A DNA stretch of 64,000 nt from Petrolisthes cinctipes. Taxonomy: Eukaryota > Arthropoda > Malacostraca > Decapoda > Porcellanidae. Positions 36,376 to 46,782 of the stretch are shown here, in pieces (position 1 is the first letter of the stretch; the number at the start of each line of letters is the position of its first letter). A program made the position numbers and the translations under genes. The notes under the pieces were generated by a model that made no database searches, had not been told where the DNA came from, and was given only the letters and a program-made list of their open reading frames with translations. The DNA lies in NCBI GenBank assembly GCA_033782935.1, contig JAWQEG010001370.1:1-64000 (forward strand). Direction: 5' to 3'.

Positions 36376-36408
<33 letters not shown>
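33087..36408 (+). mobile_element. LINE with a single uninterrupted ORF and (TTA)n tail
   Basis: The 5' leader is 33087-33223, the ORF 33224-36151, then a 3' UTR with AATAAACC before a (TTA)n tail at about 36379-36408. No ORF1 is present, so the copy is either from a one-ORF family or 5'-truncated. Microsatellite DNA of the same ACAG type lies on both sides, so the target duplication cannot be read. A dead relative lies antisense at 19,877-20,690. Confidence 0.85.
33224..36151 (+). CDS. LINE endonuclease-reverse transcriptase polyprotein
   Basis: 975 residues from an ATG with A at -3. Residues 1-95 are basic (RSRRQGKNRQKKIRV at about 52-66). An APE-type endonuclease follows from about residue 100: TEAW with catalytic Glu127, ICGDFN around Asp238 and a GRSNH block at about 289-293 where the usual wording is SDH. 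The reverse transcriptase has ITPLPSLLCESF (motif 1-2), FIDFRKAFDLVDH with Asp643 (motif A), CGVPQGTRMGPLC (motif B), YVDD at 728-731 (motif C) and LLGVMLDEKLNW. A C-terminal thumb-like region ends near residue 940. The enzyme would nick target DNA and prime cDNA synthesis there. The motif style is jockey/CR1-group; the exact clade is not settled. No stop or frameshift is seen, so it could be active; the SNH variant is the one oddity. Confidence 0.92.
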   Translation: MRPNNLSTNQHTDLKIIRYSLPALYSLKRGAGYPPPAVIGHLKAIGLFHNRSRRQGKNRQKKIRVISSTKKRKMPSVVKVIEVIEVPRLWYDLPSVFLSNVTSLCNKFDELVNTVNTIRADVVCVTEAWQVIPELCGIVNYDLFHCLRTEKRGGGLVMFAHNKYKAERLNVETPRELEVMWVRLTPPCHPRHTASIICGLVYHPPRAPTHALLVDHIINTCDTLRARYQSSKMVICGDFNQLDTREIEDQLNITQIVNFPTHEQNTLDLIITDLTDQYLPPQPLPPVGRSNHLSVFWAPATTTSHHQDNHITKICRPTPDSAIRQFGQWLIQYPWTEVLTVSDVDRKWENYQTTITQAYYHFFPTKEVRNHPADLPWITPRIKRLMEQRNKAFYDDRRRYNTLRNKVIREIKAAKKLYYPTKIHHLKQTNISQWYNKLKDLCGMGKKSPSIPCVDGHTSQEAANLINDHFARICQTLPRLDSAQLPAYLPSIPPPRVNEHEVYYKLLSFKLKRFTTPIDLPVKLYREFAVELAKPLCSIINASLSQSKCPQDWKTAYVTPIPKVSKPQSLDQLRPIAITPLPSLLCESFVFDWVSANISNVIDPQQFGNMKSSSTTHCLISLLDFIYSNLEKRKTSVALAFIDFRKAFDLVDHNVILRKALDIGVEPSLVAWLANFLCDRRQAVRHQGAVSEHQHLSCGVPQGTRMGPLCFLILINDALTDTIFRWKYVDDSTVGTVINNLSPDYHLLQQHLTNLQTWTNNNNVSINHGKTVVMQFHTATTPPPPPVITLGQHQVQVVDTTKLLGVMLDEKLNWKCHISTIIQSATYRLYLLRRLKSLGTPQKELVAIYNTFIIPKLTYASPAWSSSINQTQRQQLERVQKRACRVILGTAYYTYQQALDTLRLPPLVTRHQQLLWDFSKQLLIHPRHRDLLPPTIPKPRHVRHYNLLKPIRARTDRYKNSPIPTIVSLINQRHI

Positions 36409-36443
36409 ACAGACAGACAGACAGACAGACAGACAGCCAGACA

Positions 36444-36479
<36 letters not shown>

Positions 36480-36530
36480 GACAGACAGACAGAGAGACAG
36501 ACACACACACACACACACACACACACAGTG
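36409..36530. repeat. (ACAG)n/(AC)n microsatellite
   Basis: Continuation of the microsatellite type that precedes the LINE at 33,087. Confidence 0.93.
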
Positions 36531-38195
<1,665 letters not shown>

Positions 38196-38335
38196 GGCTA
38201 TAATATTTATACATGATATGATATGCTATAAATGTACTCGATAATATGTTTATCTTTATAAACTCAATATTATTTGTGTACTTTTCAATTTATATCATTA
38301 CCATATACTTTTTAATCAACACTGACATCATTATT

Positions 38336-39603
<1,268 letters not shown>

Positions 39604-39720
39604 GAAAATGGGTCAGGTGAGGTGAGGTGAGGTGGGTATCAGACCCTTTGTCCAAGTGTAGCTCCTCCCATTTTCCCACTGTATATATATACTCCATCTC
39701 ATGTCTCTGTATCATTCTGT

Positions 39721-39755
39721 CTGACGATGTAATATACGAAAGTACTTACTGTTCT
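39721..39755 (+). ncRNA. Hammerhead-ribozyme-like motif after the Penelope-like element
   Basis: CTGACGA (39721-39727) and GAAA (39738-39741) have the two conserved core boxes of a hammerhead ribozyme, with a short possible helix (GTA/TAC) between them and a palindromic AAGTACTT after them. Penelope-like elements are known to carry minimal hammerhead motifs in their terminal regions, which makes the position telling. Helices are short and one stem pairs imperfectly, so this is a candidate only. Confidence 0.35.
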
Positions 39756-39813
39756 GCCTTTGTTTTCTCCTGTGGTTACTCTGCAATTATATCTCACGGT
39801 GAAGTGAGCTTTC

Positions 39814-39940
<127 letters not shown>

Positions 39941-40054
39941 TATATGTTTATACAATATTATATTATTTGTGTTGTCTTAAGGAGAGGTTGTTGTGTTGTT
40001 GGTAAATCTACAACAACAACAACTGTGTATTCCTCCAAACAACAACAAAAACAG

Positions 40055-40245
40055 GCTACCATTATTATTATTATTATTATTATTATGGTTAATCTGGTGG
40101 TGTTTGTTTCCTGACATACTTTGGGGGAATCACCACACTACAATGTACTAAGAGTATAAATTATATACTGTGTTCTGCCATTATTAAATGTTGGAACAAA
40201 ATAATTTATACTTTTCTCTTTTCTTTACAGACATACATTGGATGT
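40055..40245. other. (ATT)n and partial MITE
   Basis: (ATT)n at about 40060-40085, then a minus-strand partial copy (about 40095-40150, with CTGACATACTTTGGGGGAAT) of the small MITE family seen twice near 63.2 and 63.8 kb. Confidence 0.55.
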
Positions 40246-40323
40246 GTGTGTGTTACTACTACTACTACTACCACCCCTACCACTACTACTACTACTACCC
40301 CTACCACTACTACTACTACTACT

Positions 40324-40361
<38 letters not shown>

Positions 40362-40385
40362 CACTACTACCACTACTACTACTAC
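40246..40385. repeat. (ACT)n microsatellite, left part, with CTAC target site
   Basis: ACT/ACC triplets. The last four bases (40382-40385, CTAC) are duplicated at 49332-49335 beyond the LTR element, where the array resumes. Confidence 0.95.
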
Positions 40386-40931
40386 TGTTCCGGTTAAACC
40401 TACATTTAAGAGGCTACTTATAATCACTTATACTCACTTACAAGAGTGAGTCACACATCGCATGATGCCGTGAAACCGCTAGCGTAGGCTTGGATACAAA
40501 CCCTAGCTTACTGTGGGAACCATTAACACGTTAGCAGATAGTGACGACATAGGTCATGTGACCTACCAAGCGACGCCTTGTTCCCGCTCCTTCAGCCTCA
40601 GTTAGCTATTGATAACCATATACTCAACAAGGTTACCTTAGCATATAATCTCTCTCTATAAAGTTAGCTCAAGTCTAACCTAACCCCAACATATTGTGAA
40701 ACTGTACTCACTCGGGTTATCAATAAATTGTGTAAACTACAGAAGCTTGCTAAGTCTCCTACACCATATAATTATAGAAAACCATATAATTAATATCAAA
40801 CTCCGAAGAGACGCCAAAGACAAAGACTAATAAAAAGACTAAGACCACGAACCAGTCGCCAGCTACACATCATCACTCATCATCAATCATCACGTGTCTG
40901 GAGTAAGTAAGGTCTTTCTTGCCCCAGAACA
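40386..40931 (+). repeat. 5' LTR
   Basis: Identical to the 3' LTR except 40477 (C here, T at 48877) and 40880 (T here, C at 49280). It has a TATAAAG at 40657-40663 and an AATAAA at 40722-40727, which would give a promoter and a polyadenylation signal at the expected spacing. Confidence 0.95.
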
Positions 40932-40955
40932 TTTGGTGAACAGCGGTGTGGATAC
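40932..40955 (+). other. Probable primer binding site
   Basis: The sequence after the LTR reads TTTGGTGAACAGCGG. TGG at 40934 is the complement of a tRNA CCA end, two bases after the LTR. TGGTGA resembles tRNA-Trp-type sites of some Ty3/gypsy elements, but the tRNA was not identified with certainty. Confidence 0.5.
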
Positions 40956-41760
40956 GAAATAAATGGTGTAAAACAAAGGAGAAATACAACAGTTAAAAAA
41001 GCAAGTGATAACCGAGAAAGAAACACAAAATAATAAAAGGGTTAAAACAGAGAAACGATAGAGAAGTGAAGTTAAGTGAAGACGAGTGAAGAGAGAAGCA
41101 GCGAGAGAGAGAGAGAGAGGAAAGGAAAGTGTCTGAACACCTAACTCAGCATTTTCACAACTCAAAACAAACTCTAGCCTCTCCCGAGCTCACTGTAGCA
41201 GACAGTGGTGACGTCATCAAACTTACCACCTCACACAGGGAGGGGTTATTACGTCATCGCTCTACTCATCACTCACCAGCTACACTCCATTCACAAGGAA
41301 GGACGTGGGCGTGGTCTGGTACGACATCACTACACCACCACTATACCTTCTATACTCAATCATGCAGTATAGCTGAGGAAAGTGATTTAACTTCAAAACT
41401 TCATCTAGACGTGATTATTAAAAACTCAACGAAGTGCAACCATACGACTCGGAAGGACGTTGGCTTGGTAATGGTACCACGTCAGACACACGGAAGTACT
41501 GGAATACAATCCAATTAATTATCAACGCCACAACAACGATCCATGGTCAGTAGCTAGGTACATATAATTATATATTACAAATATATAACACAATCCTAAC
41601 ATCATCACATTAGGATATAATATTATATGTAAACGTATTAATAATATATTTCCTCATTACACATTCTATGTATTCATAATTGTGGGTATTATATGCGTAC
41701 GCCTTCACGTATATAAACAGAAGAGTGTCCTTTGTTATTCTTCAAGCAGAGTGACAGGTA
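40956..41760 (+). other. Long untranslated leader of the LTR element
   Basis: About 800 bases with no ATG-started frame of note; a 129-codon frame at 41129 begins with GTG and is not credible in a eukaryote. From about 41,550 the leader is very AT-rich and intron-like, ending in a pyrimidine tract and CAG at 41747-41749. A CAG followed by GTAATG at 41755-41763 reads as a splice donor just before the gag start. Confidence 0.55.
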
Positions 41761-43119
41761 ATGAATGAGAGAAAATACGGTACCGCACTGAATTCACTTC
41801 GTAAACTTAAACATAGTTTATCAATATTTAAAAGTAATGAAAGCTTAGTCGATACAACAGAAATCACTAATTTAAGCGTAAGTACTATAGAAAGTGTAAG
41901 TTCTCCCTTGAGTAAAAATATTCTTGCACTAGATTTAGACATAAAAGAAGACAGAGTAACAACTAATACTCCTTCTCTTACTAGATCTACCTCACTAACT
42001 GACTTGTTTACTGTTACTACTAACATTTCACCCAGTAAAACTCGCTCAGGACGTACTTACTCTACAGCTTTCCCTACTAACACTTCATCATACACAATGG
42101 CAACTAACACTAATACTAATACTTCAACGACAATGGCAACTAACACTACACCTACTATTAATGTCTTGCCTCAAGCACATACTGTGAAAGAATTCACTGG
42201 GGAAGATGTTAACTATAATATCCATACTTTTCTAAGGGTTTGTGAAGATAATATGCTTACTGCAGGAATTACAGATGACAAAGGAAAGATAAGGTTCGTA
42301 CGTGGACACATTAAACCAGATTCCCAAGCTAGTACATTGTTGACTGCAACTGCCTTCACCGATCCAGATAACCTAAATAATTTTAAGCAGTTTAGTGAAG
42401 ACCTGATAGATGTTTTCGGTGGGGGGCAGTTTGGCGGTCCACTAGCATGGATTCATAGAATGGTTAGAAGGACAGTGAGTAACTGTGGAACAGCTAATTC
42501 AAGTACGGCTCTAGCGTTGGCAGGTTCGACCATTAGCGATGCTAAACAACTCTTAACAGGGTCAGAGTGGTTGAACGCACAGGGTAACATGACAGGGAAC
42601 AATGTGTACAAGCTAATTGAGTACATACAGTATACTTTACTATTAACAGAGGAATCCAGACTTGAAGCTGCTAAAATAGAATATAAACCAAGTGACAGAT
42701 TGGTCAAATATGCAGCAAAGGTTAGTCAAAAAGAACCTCTAAATGTACCTAGAGCCCTACCTGTAGCCGTGATCACTGACACAGACACTCACCACAGCAC
42801 TTCACACACACCACACACTACAAACTTCACACCACAGAGCGCGAAGAAGAAGCCTTATTGTAAAATCTGTAGAAAATATGGACACAGCCCAGATAAGTGT
42901 TACTTTAATAAGAATAATCGCTCTAATGCCAAAAGTAAGGATAATAGTAAGGGAGTAAGTGACAGTGACAACAAGCCAAGTAATAAGTTCTGCATTATTC
43001 ATAACAGTGTAACACATAACACAGATGAATGTAGAGTAACGTTGAATGCCAGAAATGAAGTAAATAACAGACGTGCAAATACAGGTGACGATTTTAACAA
43101 AAAAAAAACTTCAAATTAA
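41761..43119 (+). CDS. gag: Gag polyprotein with two zinc knuckles
   Basis: 452 residues from an ATG. Residues 1-140 are Ser/Thr/Asn-rich. Residues about 145-330 form a helical region fitting a capsid (EFTGEDVNYNIHTFLR and similar). A CX2CX4HX4C knuckle lies at C367-C370-H375-C380 and a variant CX2HX4HX4C finger at C411-H414-H419-C424; such fingers bind the genomic RNA during assembly. The frame ends in an A-rich stretch at a TAA (43117-43119), and pol continues one frame back. The length is usual for Ty3/gypsy Gag. Assembly of particles in the cytoplasm is inferred from the family. Confidence 0.92.
   Translation: MNERKYGTALNSLRKLKHSLSIFKSNESLVDTTEITNLSVSTIESVSSPLSKNILALDLDIKEDRVTTNTPSLTRSTSLTDLFTVTTNISPSKTRSGRTYSTAFPTNTSSYTMATNTNTNTSTTMATNTTPTINVLPQAHTVKEFTGEDVNYNIHTFLRVCEDNMLTAGITDDKGKIRFVRGHIKPDSQASTLLTATAFTDPDNLNNFKQFSEDLIDVFGGGQFGGPLAWIHRMVRRTVSNCGTANSSTALALAGSTISDAKQLLTGSEWLNAQGNMTGNNVYKLIEYIQYTLLLTEESRLEAAKIEYKPSDRLVKYAAKVSQKEPLNVPRALPVAVITDTDTHHSTSHTPHTTNFTPQSAKKKPYCKICRKYGHSPDKCYFNKNNRSNAKSKDNSKGVSDSDNKPSNKFCIIHNSVTHNTDECRVTLNARNEVNNRRANTGDDFNKKKTSN
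43098..43119 (+). promoter_or_regulatory. Gag-pol -1 frameshift site
   Basis: Gag and pol overlap only here: the pol frame opens after a stop at 43095-43097 and gag stops at 43119. In the gag frame the overlap contains A AAA AAA (43101-43107), a classic slippery heptamer. The pol frame has no ATG for over 60 codons, so a -1 shift is the natural way to make Gag-Pol. No obvious stem-loop was proven downstream. Confidence 0.75.
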
Positions 43120-46100
43120 TCGCACCTAGTCAAATAAATATACTTGTTGCTGCTTTGGATAAAGTGGATGTACTTTCACTTCCTTGTAACATAGAGAATA
43201 CAAATATCTCATTAGCTGTGGATACAGGAGCTAGTGTCTCCTTACTTTCTGAAGTAACACTTAAACGGCTGTTAGAAGGAAACCCGCAGGAACGATGGAC
43301 TCTCCAACCATCAGATTTAAATTTAACTGCCTTGTCTGGTAGTAAATTAATCATTAAAGGAATGATACAATTTCCTATTACACTTTCACAAACTAGTCCG
43401 AGACTAAAATGCATCTTTTATATCTGTGAAAATTTCAGTTTACCAACTGATGGCCTCTTGGGTTTAAAAGAATTGACAGAGCATAACCTTGACATTGCCA
43501 TCTCACTCCAGTCAATTATCTTTCAGGGTCAAGTGTATCCATGTTGTCCTCTGAGTCAGCAGCGGTGCACAGCTGTAGGCTTGGGGACTGCAGGGGTCAG
43601 TGACTCACAGAGTAGACTGGCAGGCACTGTCAAAAGTACGGTACATTTACCAAGTAAGGGGTTTGCTATCATAAAGGTGCAAGTGAAAAGTGATAATAAC
43701 TATGAAGGGAATGAAATCATATCTTTAAGTGAAACATGTAGAATAAATAATATTGGTATGGAATCCATATTCTCTCTGATACAAAAAGACAACTTCATCG
43801 AAGCTCTAATTTTTAACAAGGTTGATCTGGCAGTGAACATTAAACCAGGTACTTACATAGGTGACTTTCTTGTGTTTCTTAAACCCATACAAGTGGAAAA
43901 AGAATCTCCTCCCTTAGCCAACATACACATTGTTGATGAATTACAACTTAGGCAAACTACTAAGGAATTATGTGAGCATGTAAAAGTAAATGATTTTCCT
44001 TCACATCGCACTCAGCTTTTACACACATTAGCAAATCACAGGTCGGCTATTGCCTTACCTGGTGAGCGGCTGGGGAAAACAACACTAGTTAAACATCACA
44101 TAAAATTAACTGACACAGATCCAGTATATGTGAAAGCTTACAGATTACCTCATAGTCAGAGACAGATAATGAATAAAATGGTGGATGATATGTCAGCAGA
44201 AGGAATCATTGAATCTTCAAACAGTCCTTATAACAGCCCATTATTCTTAGTTACTAAGAAAACAGGTGATTTCCGTCCTGTTATTGATTTTAGGAAGATA
44301 AATGAGAAAACTGTCAAGGATAGGTACCCATTACCTGTACTTAAAGATATCCTCATGGAGATTGGGGAAAATAACGGAGTCTTTAGTAGTCTTGACCTAA
44401 TTAGTGGTTATTGGCAAGTAGAATTAGATGACCAATCCAAACCTATTACAGCTTTTAGCACCCCTAATGGTCATTGGCAATTTATAAGAATGCCCTTTGG
44501 ATTATCCAATGCCCCCTTAACATTCCAAAGGATGATAAATACTATTTTCAGCGACATGACTCAAGACGTTGTTGCATACTTAGATGACTTAATTATTGTC
44601 AGCCCTGATGTCAATTCACACCTACAAAAACTAGACAGAGTCTTACAACGACTGCAGGATGTTGGATTAAAGGTTAAACTGTCAAAATGTACATTCCTTA
44701 AGGCTGAAATAGAATTTTTGGGTCATAAAGTAAATAGTAAAGGAATTCACACTTTGGATTCCAAGATTAAAGCAGTAAAGGAATTCCCTCAACCTACTAC
44801 AGTAAAGCAAATAAGGAGTTTCCTTGGATTATGTTCATACTACAGGTCATTCATAATGAATTTTGCTAAAATAGCCAGCCCACTAACAAGACTCCTAAAG
44901 AAAAATATCGAATTTAAGTGGTCACAAACAGAGCAAGATAGTTTTGATCAATTAAAACTTAAACTCACAACTGCTCCAATTTTAAGTTATCCAAACTATA
45001 ACCTCCCATTTTCTCTCTGTACTGACGCATCACAGGATGGTCTAGGTGCAGTGCTTATGCAGCATTCCACTGAGGGTCGTTGCAAGGTTTGTGCATATGC
45101 CAGTCGTGTTGTGAACGATGCAGAGAAGAAATATAGCGTCACAAACCTAGAGGCTATGGCGGTAGTTTGGGCCTTAAAGACCTTCAGGGAAATAATTCTG
45201 GGGTATCCTATCACCATATATACAGATCATCAACCTGTGTGTGGTCTCTTCAATGGTAAAAATTTGACAGGTCAGTTAGCCAGATGGTACTTAACAATCT
45301 CAGAATTTCAACCTACAATTAAATATCTTCCTGGGCGTTTTAATAGAGTTGCAGATGCTTTATCTCGCAATGTATCAGCTGCTGCTGTTATTCCCACTTA
45401 TAGTGATGTAGACTTCAATGTGGAACTTGTTAAGACTGAACAAAAGAAAGACAAATTTTGGTCACGGGTCATTTATGCTTTGGTTTCAGGTGACGAGACT
45501 AACCTACCAGAGTTACCAATCCCACTAACACAGTTTGAGGTGGTAGATGACACTTTGTTCAGGAAGCTTGAGAAACAAACTAACATTTTTTCACAGGTGG
45601 TAGTCCCTGATACACTAATTAAGACTGTACTAAAGCTTATGCATAATCATCCACAAGCCGGACATCCGGGAAGAGATCGCTGTATAGCAGAAACTAGACA
45701 AAAATATTATTGGTTCACTCTCCGCGCAGACGTGGAGAAACATATCAAGAATTGTGAATCATGTCATGCTCATAAAGGTAATACAATGGGCCCAGCCCCT
45801 ATGTTAAATTACCCAATACCTGAACAACCATGGGATGTTGTTGGTATAGATATTCTAAGCTTACCAATGAGTCATCAAGGCTCCAAATATTGTCTTGTAT
45901 GTGTAGACCATTTCTCACGTTATGTGGTCATTACTCCTTTGCAGACAAAGACAGCAGAAGAGGTTGCACACAAGCTCGTAACAAATTTACTTTGCCAGTA
46001 CACCACTCCTAAGGTGATACTAACAGACAATGGTAAAGAATTTACTAATAATTTGTTACGTAACATATGTGATCAATATCATATAAAACAAACTTTTATT

Positions 46101-46766
46101 ACAGCATATCATCCAGCCAGCATCGGTCTCACAGAAAGAGCAAATCGTAAAATACTTGAAGTTTTGCGACATGTGGCTAATCCTATGCAAGGATCATGGG
46201 AAGACTGGATATCCTTTACAGCTGCCTCCATTAACGGTTCCATAAATTCATCAGTGGGCAAGTCCCCGCATTATATTCTATATGGAACGGACAAAAGACT
46301 TCCATATGACATAATAACTGGAAATTCTCCTCCAGCATATAATATGGATGACTATTCCATTAGACAACTACAAGTGTTTAATAACATCCATAAGGAAGTC
46401 AGGAAACACCTAGAAGGTAGCAGGCAGGAGATGATGATCAAACAACATACTCAAGCTGTGAAGATAGATGTTGCTGTAGGGGAGAATGTCATGGTAAAAT
46501 CCCCAGAAAGAGTATCAAAGTTAACTCCAAAGTTTGTTGGTCCATATGAAATAATTGACATTGCCCATGGAAATAAAATAAAAATACAGGATATAAAAAC
46601 GGGGAAGGTAGAAATAGTACATGTGGATAGGTGTAAAAAGATAAACTTAAATGAACCACCTATAACACACACAACACAATCACAAGAAATAATAAACTCC
46701 ACTCCCACATCAAGTAAAAGAAATACATACAGACAAAAACTTAGGTCTGCAAAACAAACTAAATAA
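43098..46766 (+). CDS. pol: Pol: protease, reverse transcriptase, RNase H, integrase
   Basis: Open from 43098 to a TAA at 46764-46766; residues below are counted from 43155. The aspartic protease active site is DTGAS at 23-27. The reverse transcriptase has PVIDFRKIN, MPFGLSNAPLTFQR and catalytic YLDD at 475-478. RNase H has CTDAS with Asp624 and IYTDHQP. The integrase zinc finger is His830, His837, Cys867, Cys870; its catalytic triad is Asp899, Asp958 and Glu994, with the last two 35 residues apart as in active integrases. A GPY-type motif (KFVGPYEII) lies near the C terminus. Domain order with integrase last is Ty3/gypsy, not copia. It makes and integrates the element's DNA. No damaged catalytic residue was seen. 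Confidence 0.95.
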   Translation, partial: QKKNFKLIAPSQINILVAALDKVDVLSLPCNIENTNISLAVDTGASVSLLSEVTLKRLLEGNPQERWTLQPSDLNLTALSGSKLIIKGMIQFPITLSQTSPRLKCIFYICENFSLPTDGLLGLKELTEHNLDIAISLQSIIFQGQVYPCCPLSQQRCTAVGLGTAGVSDSQSRLAGTVKSTVHLPSKGFAIIKVQVKSDNNYEGNEIISLSETCRINNIGMESIFSLIQKDNFIEALIFNKVDLAVNIKPGTYIGDFLVFLKPIQVEKESPPLANIHIVDELQLRQTTKELCEHVKVNDFPSHRTQLLHTLANHRSAIALPGERLGKTTLVKHHIKLTDTDPVYVKAYRLPHSQRQIMNKMVDDMSAEGIIESSNSPYNSPLFLVTKKTGDFRPVIDFRKINEKTVKDRYPLPVLKDILMEIGENNGVFSSLDLISGYWQVELDDQSKPITAFSTPNGHWQFIRMPFGLSNAPLTFQRMINTIFSDMTQDVVAYLDDLIIVSPDVNSHLQKLDRVLQRLQDVGLKVKLSKCTFLKAEIEFLGHKVNSKGIHTLDSKIKAVKEFPQPTTVKQIRSFLGLCSYYRSFIMNFAKIASPLTRLLKKNIEFKWSQTEQDSFDQLKLKLTTAPILSYPNYNLPFSLCTDASQDGLGAVLMQHSTEGRCKVCAYASRVVNDAEKKYSVTNLEAMAVVWALKTFREIILGYPITIYTDHQPVCGLFNGKNLTGQLARWYLTISEFQPTIKYLPGRFNRVADALSRNVSAAAVIPTYSDVDFNVELVKTEQKKDKFWSRVIYALVSGDETNLPELPIPLTQFEVVDDTLFRKLEKQTNIFSQVVVPDTLIKTVLKLMHNHPQAGHPGRDRCIAETRQKYYWFTLRADVEKHIKNCESCHAHKGNTMGPAPMLNYPIPEQPWDVVGIDILSLPMSHQGSKYCLVCVDHFSRYVVITPLQTKTAEEVAHKLVTNLLCQYTTPKVILTDNGKEFTNNLLRNICDQYHIKQTFITAYHPASIGLTERANRKILEVLRHVANPMQGSWEDWISFTAASINGSINSSVGKSPHYILYGTDKRLPYDIITGNSPPAYNMDDYSIRQLQVFNNIHKEVRKHLEGSRQEMMIKQHTQAVKIDVAVGENVMVKSPERVSKLTPKFVGPYEIIDIAHGNKIKIQDIKTGKVEIVHVDRCKKINLNEPPITHTTQSQEIINSTPTSSKRNTYRQKLRSAKQTK

Positions 46767-46780
46767 TGACATTTATTTCA

Positions 46781-46782
46781 GA
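46781..46782 (+). promoter_or_regulatory. Splice acceptor abutting the env start
   Basis: ATTTATTTCAG ends at 46781 and the env ATG begins at 46782. With the CAG/GTAATG donor at 41757/41758 it would remove gag and pol and put env first on a subgenomic RNA, as in retroviruses and Drosophila gypsy. Inferred from consensus only. Confidence 0.55.

Noticed and set aside
40188..40449. Poly-Thr, poly-Leu, poly-Tyr and poly-Val frames on (ACT)n
   Set aside because: Triplet microsatellite open in every frame; the same holds at 49294-49549 and 50100-50374.
41129..41518. 129-codon frame in the leader of the LTR element as an extra viral gene
   Set aside because: Begins with GTG, has no early ATG and no recognisable motif.
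43155..43157. Independent start codon for pol
   Set aside because: The codon here is TTG; the first ATG in frame lies inside the protease, so pol must come from a frameshift.
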